Numbered from the stretch's first letter, positions 38,394 through 49,453 are shown. The stretch is DNA of 64,000 nucleotides from Basidiobolus meristosporus CBS 931.73 (GCA_002104905.1 MCFE01000096.1:109075-173074), one strand, 5' to 3'. Notes: generated by a model from the letters alone, not told the origin. Numbers and translations: made by a program.

Positions 38394-38403
38394 TATTTAT
38401 AAG
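38394..38403 (+). promoter_or_regulatory. TATA box of TauD copy A
   Basis: TATTTATAAG lies 55 nt before the ATG at 38458. The mirrored copy B has TGTTTATAAG at the same distance. Its presence argues that the start codon is downstream at MTISAQAV rather than at the upstream in-frame ATG at about 38362. Confidence 0.6.
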
Positions 38404-38457
38404 CACATGATCAGCATCCCCCAACGCTACAACACCAAACAGCTCCACTCCATCGAC

Positions 38458-39504
38458 ATGACCATCTCTGCTCAAGCCGTCGTTCCGTCCAACGAAGCCA
38501 ACTCCGCCAAGACTCACGCTGAGTTCCGCAATCCAAAGTACATCCAGGGCTTCAATGCTCACCCAGAGTACAGAAATCTGTTGGATGCTGCGACCAAGCA
38601 CACGGATCTCACCCCGTCCATCGGGACTGAAATCGAAGGCTTGCAGCTGGCCAAGCTCTCGGATGCCCAGCTCGAGGACCTTCTCGCACTTGCTGCCAAG
38701 CGAGGGGTCGTGTTCTTCCGTGACCAGGAGTTCAGCCAGGACGACGAGATCGCCTTTGGCCGTAGATTGGGCGAGCTCCACATCCACCCATTCATCCCAG
38801 CCCCCAACTCCTACCCAGAGATTGTGATTCCGTCCGGAGCTGGAAAAGTGAATCATCAGGTGGAGTCCCTCTACCGCAGAGGATACTGGCACACCGACAT
38901 CTCATTCGAGGAGCGGCCCGCCTCCTACTCCATCCTCCAGCTGAAGCAAGTCCCCGAGGTTGGAGGGGACACCTTGTGGTCCAACTCCTACGCGCTCTAC
39001 GACAAACTGAGTCCCGAGTTCCGCGGGTTCCTCGAGGGGCTCACCGGGATCCACAGTGGAGAGGTGTTCATCAAGCTTGCCGAGCTCTCCGGAAAGCCAT
39101 TGACCCGAGAGATCCCTACGCACACCGAGCACCCAGTGGTCCGCACAAACCCACTGACCAACCAGAAGGGCTTGTTTGTGAATGCGGTGTTCACCAAGGC
39201 GATCAAAGGACTCTCCCCAGCAGAGTCTGATCTCTTGCTCGACTTCCTGGCCAACCATCTCCATCGCACCCACGAGGCCCAGGTCCGTTGGACATGGACA
39301 CCCAACTCGGTAGCCATCTGGGACAACCGCAGCACCCAGCACAATGCCACCTTCGACTACTACCCCTATCCAAGATACGGAGAGCGCATCACAGTCCTAG
39401 GTGAGAAGCCATACTTTGACCCCAGCAGCACCACCGAGGCCGAGGTCAAAGCACCCCAGGTGGAAGCGTTGTTGGAGAAGCTCAAGCTGGAGGAAAAGCA
39501 ATAG
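38458..39504 (+). CDS. TauD-family Fe(II)/2-oxoglutarate dioxygenase, copy A
   Basis: An intronless 348-residue gene. The iron-binding facial triad is visible: His145 and Asp147 (WHTDIS) and His295 (STQHNATFDY), with Arg306 or Arg310 placed to bind 2-oxoglutarate. This is the TauD/TfdA fold; the closest fungal function known to me is Jlp1-type sulfonate dioxygenase, which releases sulfite from taurine or other alkyl sulfonates for sulfur supply. The substrate here is not known. The start MTISAQAV was chosen because the leader of copy B has a 1-nt deletion that breaks the longer frame. The gene forms a near-perfect palindrome with copy B, 3' ends facing each other. Confidence 0.9.
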   Translation: MTISAQAVVPSNEANSAKTHAEFRNPKYIQGFNAHPEYRNLLDAATKHTDLTPSIGTEIEGLQLAKLSDAQLEDLLALAAKRGVVFFRDQEFSQDDEIAFGRRLGELHIHPFIPAPNSYPEIVIPSGAGKVNHQVESLYRRGYWHTDISFEERPASYSILQLKQVPEVGGDTLWSNSYALYDKLSPEFRGFLEGLTGIHSGEVFIKLAELSGKPLTREIPTHTEHPVVRTNPLTNQKGLFVNAVFTKAIKGLSPAESDLLLDFLANHLHRTHEAQVRWTWTPNSVAIWDNRSTQHNATFDYYPYPRYGERITVLGEKPYFDPSSTTEAEVKAPQVEALLEKLKLEEKQ

Positions 39505-39893
39505 TGAAGATCTCAAGCTGTAATCACCGTACCACCCCGCTAACATCATCACATTCAATAAAGTCCTTATTATTATCATATTCAATGCATATATAATATT
39601 TTGTGAGAACAAGACCTTGAACCATAAAATTCAATTTCCTTCCATGGATCGGTTTTAGCTGCATCACATACATCAATATAAACAACGATTTACTTGTATT
39701 AAATTCCAATAACTATCTTTTATACAGTGAAGGTGTGGCTATTTTTTCCGCAACATCCCATTTCATGACACCGTAAGAATAAGAATTAATGTGAGTTATA
39801 TTGTTACCGTGATAGTATATGATAGCAATAATGACTTTATTAAATGTGATGATGTTAGCGGGGTGGTACGGTGATTACAGCTTGAGATCTTCA

Positions 39894-40940
39894 CTATTGC
39901 TTTTCCTCCAGCTTGAGCTTCTCCAACAACGCTTCCACCTGGGGTGCTTTGACCTCGGCCTCGGTGGTGCTGCTGGGGTCAAAGTATGGCTTCTCACCTA
40001 GGACTGTGATGCGCTCTCCGTATCTTGGATAGGGGTAGTAGTCGAAGGTGGCATTGTGCTGGGTGCTGCGGTTGTCCCAGATGGCTACCGAGTTGGGTGT
40101 CCATGTCCAACGGACCTGGGCCTCGTGGGTGCGATGGAGATGGTTGGCCAGGAAGTCGAGCAAGAGATCAGACTCTGCTGGGGAGAGTCCTTTGATCGCC
40201 TTGGTGAACACCGCATTCACAAACAAGCCCTTCTGGTTGGTCAGTGGGTTTGTGCGGACCACTGGGTGCTCGGTGTGCGTAGGGATCTCTCGGGTCAATG
40301 GCTTTCCGGAGAGCTCGGCAAGCTTGATGAACACCTCTCCACTGTGGATCCCGGTGAGCCCCTCGAGGAACCCGCGGAACTCGGGACTCAGTTTGTCGTA
40401 GAGCGCGTAGGAGTTGGACCACAAGGTGTCCCCTCCAACCTCGGGGACTTGCTTCAGCTGGAGGATGGAGTAGGAGGCGGGCCGCTCCTCGAATGAGATG
40501 TCGGTGTGCCAGTATCCTCTGCGGTAGAGGGACTCCACCTGATGATTCACTTTTCCAGCTCCGGACGGAATCACAATCTCTGGGTAGGAGTTGGGGGCTG
40601 GGATGAATGGGTGGATGTGGAGCTCGCCCAATCTACGGCCAAAGGCGATCTCGTCGTCCTGGCTGAACTCCTGGTCACGGAAGAACACGACCCCTCGCTT
40701 GGCAGCAAGTGCGAGAAGGTCCTCGAGCTGGGCATCCGAGAGCTTGGCCAGCTGCAAGCCTTCGATTTCAGTCCCGATGGACGGGGTGAGATCCGTGTGC
40801 TTGGTCGCAGCATCCAACAGATTTCTGTACTCTGGGTGAGCATTGAAGCCCTGGATGTACTTTGGATTGCGGAACTCAGCGTGAGTCTTGGCGGAGTTGG
40901 CTTCGTTGGACGGAGCGACGGCTTGAGCAGAGATGGTCAT
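39894..40940 (-). CDS. TauD-family Fe(II)/2-oxoglutarate dioxygenase, copy B
   Basis: This is the mirror copy of the gene at 38458-39504: 348 residues, differing only at residue 9 (Ala instead of Val). The metal ligands His145, Asp147 and His295 and the 2-oxoglutarate-binding Arg region are kept, so both copies look functional. Its own TATA-like box (TGTTTATAAG on the minus strand, 40994-41003) and an AATAAA signal after the stop are present, so it is a complete duplicate with promoter and terminator. A doubled dose of the enzyme, or retention by gene conversion, are both possible. Confidence 0.9.
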   Translation of the reverse strand: MTISAQAVAPSNEANSAKTHAEFRNPKYIQGFNAHPEYRNLLDAATKHTDLTPSIGTEIEGLQLAKLSDAQLEDLLALAAKRGVVFFRDQEFSQDDEIAFGRRLGELHIHPFIPAPNSYPEIVIPSGAGKVNHQVESLYRRGYWHTDISFEERPASYSILQLKQVPEVGGDTLWSNSYALYDKLSPEFRGFLEGLTGIHSGEVFIKLAELSGKPLTREIPTHTEHPVVRTNPLTNQKGLFVNAVFTKAIKGLSPAESDLLLDFLANHLHRTHEAQVRWTWTPNSVAIWDNRSTQHNATFDYYPYPRYGERITVLGEKPYFDPSSTTEAEVKAPQVEALLEKLKLEEKQ

Positions 40941-41194
40941 GTCGATGGAGTGGAGCTGTTTGGTGTTGTAGCGTTGGGGATGCTGATCATGTGCTTATAA
41001 ACAGATGGGTGTGGAGGCAGGATGGCTGTCGCCATTATTCGGAATCCTTTCACAATTGCACCCACCTGTCACATCATTTGGTACTCATCTCGATGGTAAC
41101 AAAGGATCCGGGTGATGGTAACAAATTAACGGTAGTAAAATGAGAAAGATGGGTTAGGGTTGGTAAAATTAGGAGGTTGCTAACAATAGTTTAG

Positions 41195-42501
41195 GTGATA
41201 TCTTGCCAACAAGCTGCTATAACTTATAATGGTTATCATCTTTGTCTTGTGGATATAAAGAGCAAAAATTGGCATATTGCTGACAATGTTGTATATGTAG
41301 CAACCAACTTGGAGGGTATAGAGGCCGTTATTCCAGAGCGACTATATCCGAAAGTTCTGGCTCCCAGTTTTGGAACACGCGTCGTTGCTTCTATTCATCG
41401 CCAAAGTATCCGCTTGCTTGGCTGTATGAACAGGAAAAGCTCGGAACAATGATACCGTCAATCACCAAACCTGACGAATCACCGTTTGAAGAGTTAGGAT
41501 CATTTATGCTCTATTTGTGGTGACATATTGTTCATTAAAGTGCCTGGATACTGGTATTATTGAAGAGTGTGAAGACTTCATGGAACCTCTAGCATCAGTA
41601 AGGCTGCTTAACAAGTTATCTTTGCCTCAATATCTACGCCAAGCCCCACATTTCCATAATTATTCTCTAGTGGAAGCGGAGGTTCTTCTGATATTTCTAG
41701 CCTCATTGTGCAACAACAAGGACGAATGTCAAGAGCTACTGCTATCCAAAGAACCCGATAAATCCAGATAACACCGTTCGTCCCATGTGTGGGAATGAGT
41801 TTCTTAAGCAGTGACGTTAACTCACCCCCACTGCCTGGTGACTTGTCTAAAGCAATCCAAGAAACAGTAACAGAGGTTCTCGATTTTGTAAATGAACCAT
41901 TTCTCCGCTCGCCTCCGATATGGCAACATCAAGTATTGAAGGTGAACAGTATTAAGCAGGAGTCGATTGTGACTGGATTGAGCATATCCGATGAAGAAAC
42001 GGAGCAAGACTCCTATGCATGCGTCTTGTGGAAGCGCAATCTAACTGACCACGCGGAAATTGCAAGTCACATCCAAACGGTCGCTGGGTGTAAAAAGGAT
42101 GTTGCAGCTCGGATAATCAACACCACAGAGACTCGGGCAATGGATTCATGCGATCGTCTGGGATTTCTATTCATTAAACATGCTTCATACTGTTGAAGGG
42201 AAGAGCTATCGTTACGTCATCCGCCGACTTGGGGTATCTTATCAGTATATCCGCTATTACCGGAAGAAGTAAAAAACTGTTTACGAGAACTTTACAACTG
42301 CATCTTTGCAAATTTTCCGCACAGAAGGAAATCATCTACAGGTGTCTTCGTCCATGCGTTGAACCAGTGGTAATGATTCCATTAGACTCTAGATATACAG
42401 CCTTATACACAAAGTTTACTGGGGTGTTGGCAATGGATGTCCCAGCAGTTCCCGCAGCACATGACCAAGAGTACGACTTCTTAGCAGTAACTCTGTGTTG
42501 A
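41195..42501 (+). other. Cluster of unrecognised plus-strand ORFs, possibly a decayed or spliced gene
   Basis: Four consecutive ORFs (41195-41452, 41517-41771, 41789-42196, 42193-42501; 85, 84, 135 and 102 aa) fill this 1.3-kb block on one strand. I recognise no domain. Stops separate them and no convincing set of splice sites joins all four. It could be a fungal-specific gene whose exons I cannot resolve, or a pseudogene. A GGGTTAGGGTTGG motif at 41151-41163 precedes it. Confidence 0.3.
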
Positions 42502-42747
42502 TTGCGCTCCTATTCACCCATCCTCTAGGAGATGTATGTTGCTTGTTTGTACACTGGAAATTGGTGATACATGTAACGAGAATCTCTTCAGATAACCATA
42601 AAAATGAAACTTCGGTATTTTCCGAATAGCCATGATAACGAGGCTTGAATATTTCTTTATTGGCGTTTTCTAAACAACACCAATTACAAAAATTGCCAAG
42701 TATCATGCTTTAGAAAGATAAACCATGTTGATTTTGATGATTGATGG

Positions 42748-43045
42748 TGTTGTATCTTTTGTATTTTCATCCAAGTATTCATATCAACTTGGTCACTTTT
42801 ACTCTTTGCCAAGATTTACTTTAAATGTTTTCCCAAAAACGTCAAGTACCCAGAACATAGAAATTTGAAAAGTTGTCTAAAAGCCCCCAAATTTTGCACA
42901 TGTGTTCTTACGTTATATACGTAGTTATTTTGCGAAGACCATGTAGAAGCTTAAATATCACTTTACATACAATAAGCCATTAAGCGAAAGCCACAATCTA
43001 CTTGTCCTCCCAATCGCTTCCAATATCTCCAAGACTATCACAACC
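42748..43045 (+). mobile_element. Old solo copia LTR
   Basis: The segment starts TGTTGTAT and ends near ATCACAACC, with the LTR family's internal blocks (TACCCAGAACAT, CAATATCTCCAAGACT) in order. It is about 50 bp shorter than the 349-bp LTR. Flanks GATGG (42743-42747) and GATAG (43046-43050) are a possible 5-bp target duplication with one mismatch. It shows that the family has also entered the gene island. Confidence 0.75.
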
Positions 43046-43766
43046 GATAGGAGCTGTTATCATTGCCAGCATATGCTTGGAATGCTTCAGTAAGGGTGTC
43101 ATATATATATCATTTCTTTGCAATCTAATGCTCATTACTATTTTGAAGTACCAGTAGCCAGAGGAGTTCCTAGTTGCTTATTACACTGAATAGAGATTCT
43201 AAAAGACTTATATAATAATTAATATTCACTTGAAATGATTCAAGTTGCCCAAAAACTGCCACTTTAGAGGCGCTTTTTCTTCGATAAATTATGTTACTTT
43301 AAAATCAGGGTCTCACCTTCCCTTACCTCCACGTCCATGTAGATCGAATTTGAATACCACCAAGCATTTAATCTTGACAATCTATACCAATTGCAAGTAT
43401 CCGTTATAACCAGGATACATTATGCACTCAGCAATTTTTTGCTTCAATCCGGCTAAAAAGTATTCAAAAAGGAAATATACCTACTGCTTAAGTGTAGCCT
43501 ATGTAAGGACTATCAAATATTTGGTGCATTTTCACCATGTAACTTCATATTTTACATGCGTTGTGTAGACTTCTCGGCCCCATATATTGCTGAGCAAAAC
43601 TCATTGAACTGCCACAAATACTTCTTATCAAGTATATCCGACCAGTGTTCACCTAACCGATAAGCAGAGAAATGCACAGGGGGGTGATTGTAATCCCTGT
43701 TTCGCCTAGATACTGAACATGTGCGTGGCTTTCCAACAGCATGGTTGCAGGTGTTGGAGCCCTCGC

Positions 43767-44186
43767 AACAACAATCGGTAACAGATTAGTCTTAATTAGA
43801 ATTGCCACGTCTATAGCCAGGGTATGACCGGAGTGATATATATAGTAGCGCATGGTAGAGACCAAGTGTTAAAACAACAAAGACAAAAATTTCCCATCTG
43901 GAGCCCAATAACAACAATTGATAACAGATTGGTCTTAATTAGAATTGCCACATTCATAGCCAGGGTATGACCGGAGTGATATATATTTATAGTAGCGCAT
44001 GGTAGAGACTAAGTGCTAAAACAACAAAGACAAAAATTTCCCATCTGAAGTCCAATAACAACAAACAACAGATTAGTCTTGATTAGGATGACCGCGGCCA
44101 TAGTCTGGGTATGATCGAAGGGACATATTTGGTGTAGTGTATGGCAGAGGCTAAGCGCTAAAACAACAAAGACAAAATTTCTCATC
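43767..44186 (+). repeat. Three tandem copies of a ~143-bp repeat
   Basis: Matching points ACAGATT occur at 43781, 43924 and 44068, a period of 143-144 bp. Each unit contains TAGTCTT or GGTCTTAATTAG, GGGTATGA, an ATATAT/ATATTT stretch and AAAACAACAAAGACAAAA. Units 1 and 2 are closest; unit 3 is more diverged. There is no open frame through it. It lies about 330 bp beyond the 3' end of the sugar transporter. The surrounding 43050-44500 has no gene. Confidence 0.9.
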
Positions 44187-44513
44187 TTTTATCTAATCTA
44201 TTTCCTAAATTCCCCAAGCCACCATACTAGCGACTAGACTTTTTTGGAGCCCAAGTGACGAATAGATTCACTTGACTGGGTGCTCTTTGGTCTCTCACTG
44301 GTTGATTGGTAGCGCTTGCAATGCAGACCAGGGGTTGGATGTAACAGTCGGGGTAAATCTGAGATTCGACACCAGAGTTACTTCATTGGGACTAGATCAG
44401 AACTGCTGGCATTTGATACAGAAATTACTTGATTGGGAATAGATACAAGAATTACTTTATTAGGAGTAGATATGATTCAAGAGGCTAGACATAATATGTA
44501 ACAGCGAATGCCA

Positions 44514-46039
44514 CTAGATTTCTCGGATATTGGACCCGCCAATGTTTCCCTTATCTCTGGCAGTAAGTTCTTCAATACTCTGGCACTTGGTTTCATGAAC
44601 GAAGAAGAGAATACCAAAGAAGCCGGCCAAACAGCAGCCCATGAAGATGAGGAAGGTATACCCATGGATAGCACGTGAAACAGTGGGGAAGAAGAGGCCA
44701 ATAATGAAGTTGGATAGCCAGTTGAAGGCCAGAGCTGTGCCGGAAGTAACAGACACGGCATTGGTGGGCATCAGCTCGGTCATGATAAGGAAGATAATGG
44801 GCCCGAGACCGACGGCAAAGAATGCAACGAAGATCAAGATGGAGGTGACGGTCAATGCAGTGTTGTTGATTTCCAGCCCAATGCACATGAGAACACAGAA
44901 GATAGCTGAACCACCGCTTGAAACGAGTAGAAGGAACTTTCTTCCCACGCGATCAATCAAAAGAATTGAGATAATACTCATGAACACGTTGAGTCCACCA
45001 AGCCCGAGTGTGACATACTTGGCCTTTTCCCCGTAACTGTGCCTGAAGATGGATGTCGAGTAGTACATGATCCCATTGATACCTGACCATTGTTGGAGGG
45101 CTCCAAGACCGACGCAGACCAAAAAGTTCGTTCTGCAGTGCGGATCCCGAATGATTTCCATCAGGCCTAAGTTACGGCCGGATCCTTTAGCCTCCTCACG
45201 TGCCTTGACAATCTGCTGGAATTCAACCTCAACATCGCAGTTATTTCGCAGCTTGAGTAACACGGCCTTGGCCTCCTCCACACGTCCCTTGGAAACCAGG
45301 TAACGGGGGGTCTCTACGCACAGGGGGATCAGGAGCATCTGGACTATGCTGAATGCGCCAGGCAAACTAAGGAGCACTCTCCAGCCTATTGGGGTAGACA
45401 TCCCCAGACTCATGCTTTCCACAACAAGCATTCCGATGGTAGTCAAGCCTTGATTGAAGGCTCCATAGGTGCCGCGGGTCTTGATTGGCGAGATCTCTCC
45501 GATATAGGTTGGCGCTACGACCGTCCCAAAACCGCACCCAAATCCGATAAACCCACGACCGCAGATCCACATTCCCGGATTGATGGAGCAACTGATTAGG
45601 ATACCACCGAGTATCAGGAAGAAGTTGTTGACCATCATTGCTTGTCGACGTCCAAGCTTCTCCTGAGCGTAACTCCCGAGGAAACTACCAAAAAATGCGC
45701 CGAATGCATGATTCCCCACAGCAAAGCCCCATAACCAGGAGTTCATGTCAAAGCAGTAAGGGAATCTGCCGTCCAGCTTCTTATCAAAGTCAGCGCAATT
45801 GTGTATGGCGCTACCAGCTACGGTGGATGTTAGGAGATGGCTCACACAGAGGAGAGAGGGAAAGACTACTTACAGATATTGGCAGCAGCTACATTATAAC
45901 CAGCGGTGTATCGTACAATACATGCGGTGACTACACAAAAGGTGGTGTATAACGGAAAGGTAGTATTCCGCGAGTCGTTCATGAGCGACCTTTCATTGGG
46001 CTCCAGCTGAGCCAGCTTGTTACTCTTTTGGTCATCCAT
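44514..46039 (-). CDS. MFS sugar transporter (sugar porter family)
   Basis: Two exons on the minus strand (46039-45874, 45817-44514; intron 45818-45873) give 489 residues, the normal size for a 12-helix sugar porter. Exon 1 has a short cytosolic start and the first membrane segment (FCVVTACIVRYTAGYNVAAAN). Typical motifs follow: EKLGRRQ after helix 2, a GRGFIGFGCGFG helix, ISPIKTRGTYGA, ETPRYLVSKGR at the end of helix 6, QQWSGINGIMYYST, and DRVGRK. It probably imports hexoses across the plasma membrane by proton symport or facilitated diffusion; the substrate cannot be read from sequence. It is the last intact gene before the transposon nest. Confidence 0.92.
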
Positions 46040-46928
46040 TCTGCAGAGATCAAGGTGCAAGACAACCAACCTTGACCTTGGTATTTATTGGCATCGGGCC
46101 ATCTTATCATCACCAAACTGGGGAACTTCCTCACATGGGCCTTTAAACTGCTCTGGCTCAATGTTCAGCCATTTCCCAACAAGTGAAGGATCTGGTGACT
46201 GCTAGATTTTCTCTTTCTGGGTGGATTTTTAATACATTACTTGTTGGGGTTGTGCTAGACTCATGTGCGCCGTCCAGACACATTTGACCCAAGCAAATCA
46301 TCTAGACTGACCCAAGTACGATCGTCGTTTCTCTGCGCTGACCTAAGCACAGGTAATATGGCGATGAAATGGCTATTGCTCTTCCTCTTTATATGGCGGC
46401 TGGAGGCTACTCCATTGATTCTCGTCGATAATAAATATGCGAAATTATTTACCATTCTTGCCAATAATAAACATGCAAAACTCCTTCCATGAATCAATGA
46501 TCACTTTCAGTTAAATCATTTATAGAGATCCACTTCTTTGGAGGTCCATATACATGGCCAACCAGCACTTCCATGAGAATTTGAAAGATATTCCTGTATT
46601 TCTGCTCTGGAGATTGGAAATGATGAATATTGACTTATGCTAGATTATTTTATTGCGATTTTGTGATTACTTTCGATCATACAAGTCCCCACAATTTCTT
46701 GATTACCCTGGCTGCTCATACTTACTATCGCATCTGAAATGCAAATAAACCCAACTGTGACATTGCAAGCTATCAAAGCTGAGAGGGTTTATAGCAGTCA
46801 AAGGAACGATAAAAGAGGGCGGTAAGACCTGGACTTTTTCATTTACATGTTGATGGTATTTCACTGTGATGGTAATGTATGACTATTACCACCTTTGGAG
46901 GCACCAATAGCCCGCTGTTAGGTGTTGT
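46040..46928. other. Transporter promoter region and AT-rich spacer
   Basis: No gene seen. AATAATAAA(C/T)ATGC(A/G)AAA is repeated at about 46428 and 46462. This spacer marks the change from gene island to transposon nest. Confidence 0.5.
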
Positions 46929-47924
46929 TGTTGTAAAAATTCACCTAACTTAGTCACTTAGATCATTGACTACAAAGCATAAAGAATTCTGAGCAAACTC
47001 CTTGTTGGGATTTACTTGGAATAATCTTGCCAAAACATAAGGTACTCAGAGCATAAATTTAGTAACATTGTCCAAGCTACCCCAACCTTTGCACACATGC
47101 TCTTGAGACCTTTCTGAATGTATTCTACAGGTGTGGTTCTCCAAGATCATATAAAAATATAATATACAACTTTACATTTAACAAATCATCAAGTGGAAAC
47201 CACCTAATCCACTTGTTTTCAAATCACTTCCAGTATTTCCAAGACTCTTACAAGAGGTTGTGAGCCCCAAGCTGCCACTCTCTGCAATGTCTTCTATTAC
47301 TAATACTGGATTTTTTGCTCTGTTGAAAAGCTGATGGATATAACTACCAGGTATGGAAGGTGAAGATGAAGATGCTACTATTGGAAAGCAACCTTTGGGA
47401 TATTGTTATGGGAGCAAAATGTCCTCCTAATGATGCAGGAGGGGAAGTTGTAAAGTACCAGACAAAAGAGCAAAGTGCTTTTAACTGCATCTGCTACAAT
47501 GCTAAAGACAAGTTACTAATTCAATGCTCAAGAGCAAAAATGGCACAGAAAGCCCGGAAGGCACTGAAAGACACATACCAGTCATGTGTGGCTGTTACAA
47601 AAAAGCATTTTAGATGAAATATCTTTACTACAAAGATGATCCCAGGAGAATAATGAAAAATTTAATCAACAAAATTACCATGCTGGTCTATGCAATGGAA
47701 TCTCAGGGCATAGAAGCTACTGGTGGTGATGTGATATTTACCATCTTGAATAGCCTGAAAGACATATCTCAGGGCTTTGTATCAGCCCTAGAGTCCAGAA
47801 CTGAAAATTTGACCTCAAGTTACATATATGGAAGGGTCCTGGATGAGGAATTAAGAAAATCTAGTGAAAATCAGAAGGAAGGGGAAAATATTTCAATATG
47901 TTATAATTATGAAGTTGTTAGCTA

Positions 47925-48473
47925 AGTATTTATGATACTTAGGCACATAGACTCTGTTCTGTGATTTGCACTTTACCCTGACCAAATTTCTTGTTGGGAT
48001 TTACTAGGAACATTTTCACCAAATTATCAGGTACCCAGATTTTGACCCTTCTTGGAGTTGTCAAAAAGACCTCAAGCTTTGCACACATCTTGGGACCTTT
48101 CTTAACAAACTCTACATGCTTGTTTGTGCTGTAAGAGTCTTGGAGATACTGCAAGTGATTGGGAGAACAAGTGTATTATGTGGTTTTCATTTAATGATTT
48201 ATTGAATATAAAAGTAGTATTTATACTTTCACCTGGTCTTGGTATAGCAAACACACAGGATAGATTAAGGAAGGTCCCAAAAACATGTGTGCAAAGTTTA
48301 GGGCTGTTTGGACAACTTTGAGAATTTTCATTTTCTGGGTACTTGGTATCTTGGTGAAAATATTCTAAGTAAATCCCAACAACAAATTTGGTCAGTTTTC
48401 TCTAGGCTTTGAAGGTGATGATCTAAGTGACTATGTTAGGTGAATATTTAGGTGGAAATACAAATTTTTACAA
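47925..48473. mobile_element. Two copia LTRs in opposite orientation inside gag
   Basis: A plus-strand LTR part (about 47925-48125) is followed directly by an LTR on the minus strand (about 48126-48473, beginning GTAAGAGTCTTGGAGAT and ending TTTTTACAA). The pair interrupts gag: sequences before 47910 and after about 48590 are neighbours in the full copy. The two LTRs are similar enough to form a long hairpin. Confidence 0.75.
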
Positions 48474-49109
48474 TAGTTTGCTCTACTTTATCAGCAGCAT
48501 AAATACTCTTGATCAAAATATCTACAACTGAATAACAGGTAACTCCTCCAGCTCTCCACATCATTTCTAATACTCCTCAAGATATCAAAGCACAATAATC
48601 AATGATGATCACTATAGCAGGTACCCAAGACCTTTAAGAGTCAAGAGCAACCTTTTTCTGCAGCTACTGCAAAAGGAACGGACACACATCAGCCAGGTGC
48701 TTCAAAGGGAGAAATAATCAGCAGAAAAGCCTGATTACAGAAATACATCAATAACTGAAGATTGACTGATCATAGCTGCACTAATTATGACTACAAACAA
48801 GGATTCTCAGATGTGGCATACTGACTCTTGAGCATCTCAACACTCTATACACTAAAAAGAGCTCTTACCTATTATCAAAAATTTCCAATTAAGAAGGATT
48901 GATGGGTGACAATAGAACACTTATTACAGTTGGACAGGGCACTATCCAAATGGGCCTCAGAAGTAGTGGAGGAAGCACCACCAATCTCCAAAGAGATTCT
49001 CTATGTACTAGGAAAAGCCACCAACCTACTATCTGTTAGCAAGGCCACAGCAGAGGGAGTTAGTTTCAATTTTGAAAATCCTTGATGCTGGATCACTGAC
49101 CAAGATGGT

Positions 49110-49453
49110 GTAAGGATTTGTAAACACCAAAACATTCCCCTGGCTTAGTCACTTGAATCTTTACATATAAATTGTAGAGAATGCTGACTAGAATTCCTGT
49201 TGGGTTTTACTTATGGTATTGTTGCCAAGACATCAGGCACCCAGAACATGAAATATTGAATAGTTGCCCAAACAGCCCCAAACTTTGTACACATGCTCTT
49301 GAGATTGTACTAAGTATATTCTATAGGTTCTCATTTCCAATATCATATAGAAATTTCTACTTTAACTTTGCATTTGATAAATCATTAAGTGAAAACAACA
49401 AGATCAACTTGTTCTCCCAATCACTTCCAATATCTTCAAGCACCTTTACAACA
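49110..49453 (+). mobile_element. Solo copia LTR inserted in copia copy 2
   Basis: The sequence between ACCAAGATGGTG and TGTGTCCATATC is an LTR ending CTTTACAACA. In the full copy the flanks are contiguous (near 51900-51925), so this is a clean insertion of an element that later lost its inside by LTR-LTR recombination. The 5' terminus is diverged and the target duplication is uncertain. Confidence 0.8.

Larger units (their letters stand above)
38270..41120. repeat. Large inverted repeat (two arms of about 1.3 kb) carrying the TauD pair
   Basis: The left arm (about 38270-39581) is the reverse complement of the right arm (about 39820-41120) with a spacer of roughly 240 bp. Within the 1047-nt coding sequences only one base change was noticed (Val9 versus Ala9); the predicted peptides in other frames are also the same, which supports identity at the DNA level. 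The flanks inside the arms differ at several positions, including a 1-nt indel in the leader and changes just after the AATAAA signals. Arm ends were set by eye. Confidence 0.85.

Noticed and set aside
38224-38892. Antisense ORFs within both TauD genes (also 38902-39342, 40056-40496, 40506-41000)
   Set aside because: Shadows of the dioxygenase frame; they are useful only to show that the two arms are identical in DNA.
38270-41120. Assembly artefact as an explanation for the TauD palindrome
   Set aside because: The arms carry distinct base differences and an indel in non-coding parts, a unique spacer and different outer flanks, so a simple misjoin is unlikely, though long reads would settle it.
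43767-44186. CRISPR-like reading of the tandem repeat
   Set aside because: The period is a full tandem repeat without unique spacers, and the genome is eukaryotic.
44290-44370. tRNA-like stretch with an A-box match (TGGTTGATTGG)
   Set aside because: No acceptable B-box or foldable acceptor stem follows; a diverged tRNA pseudogene cannot be excluded.
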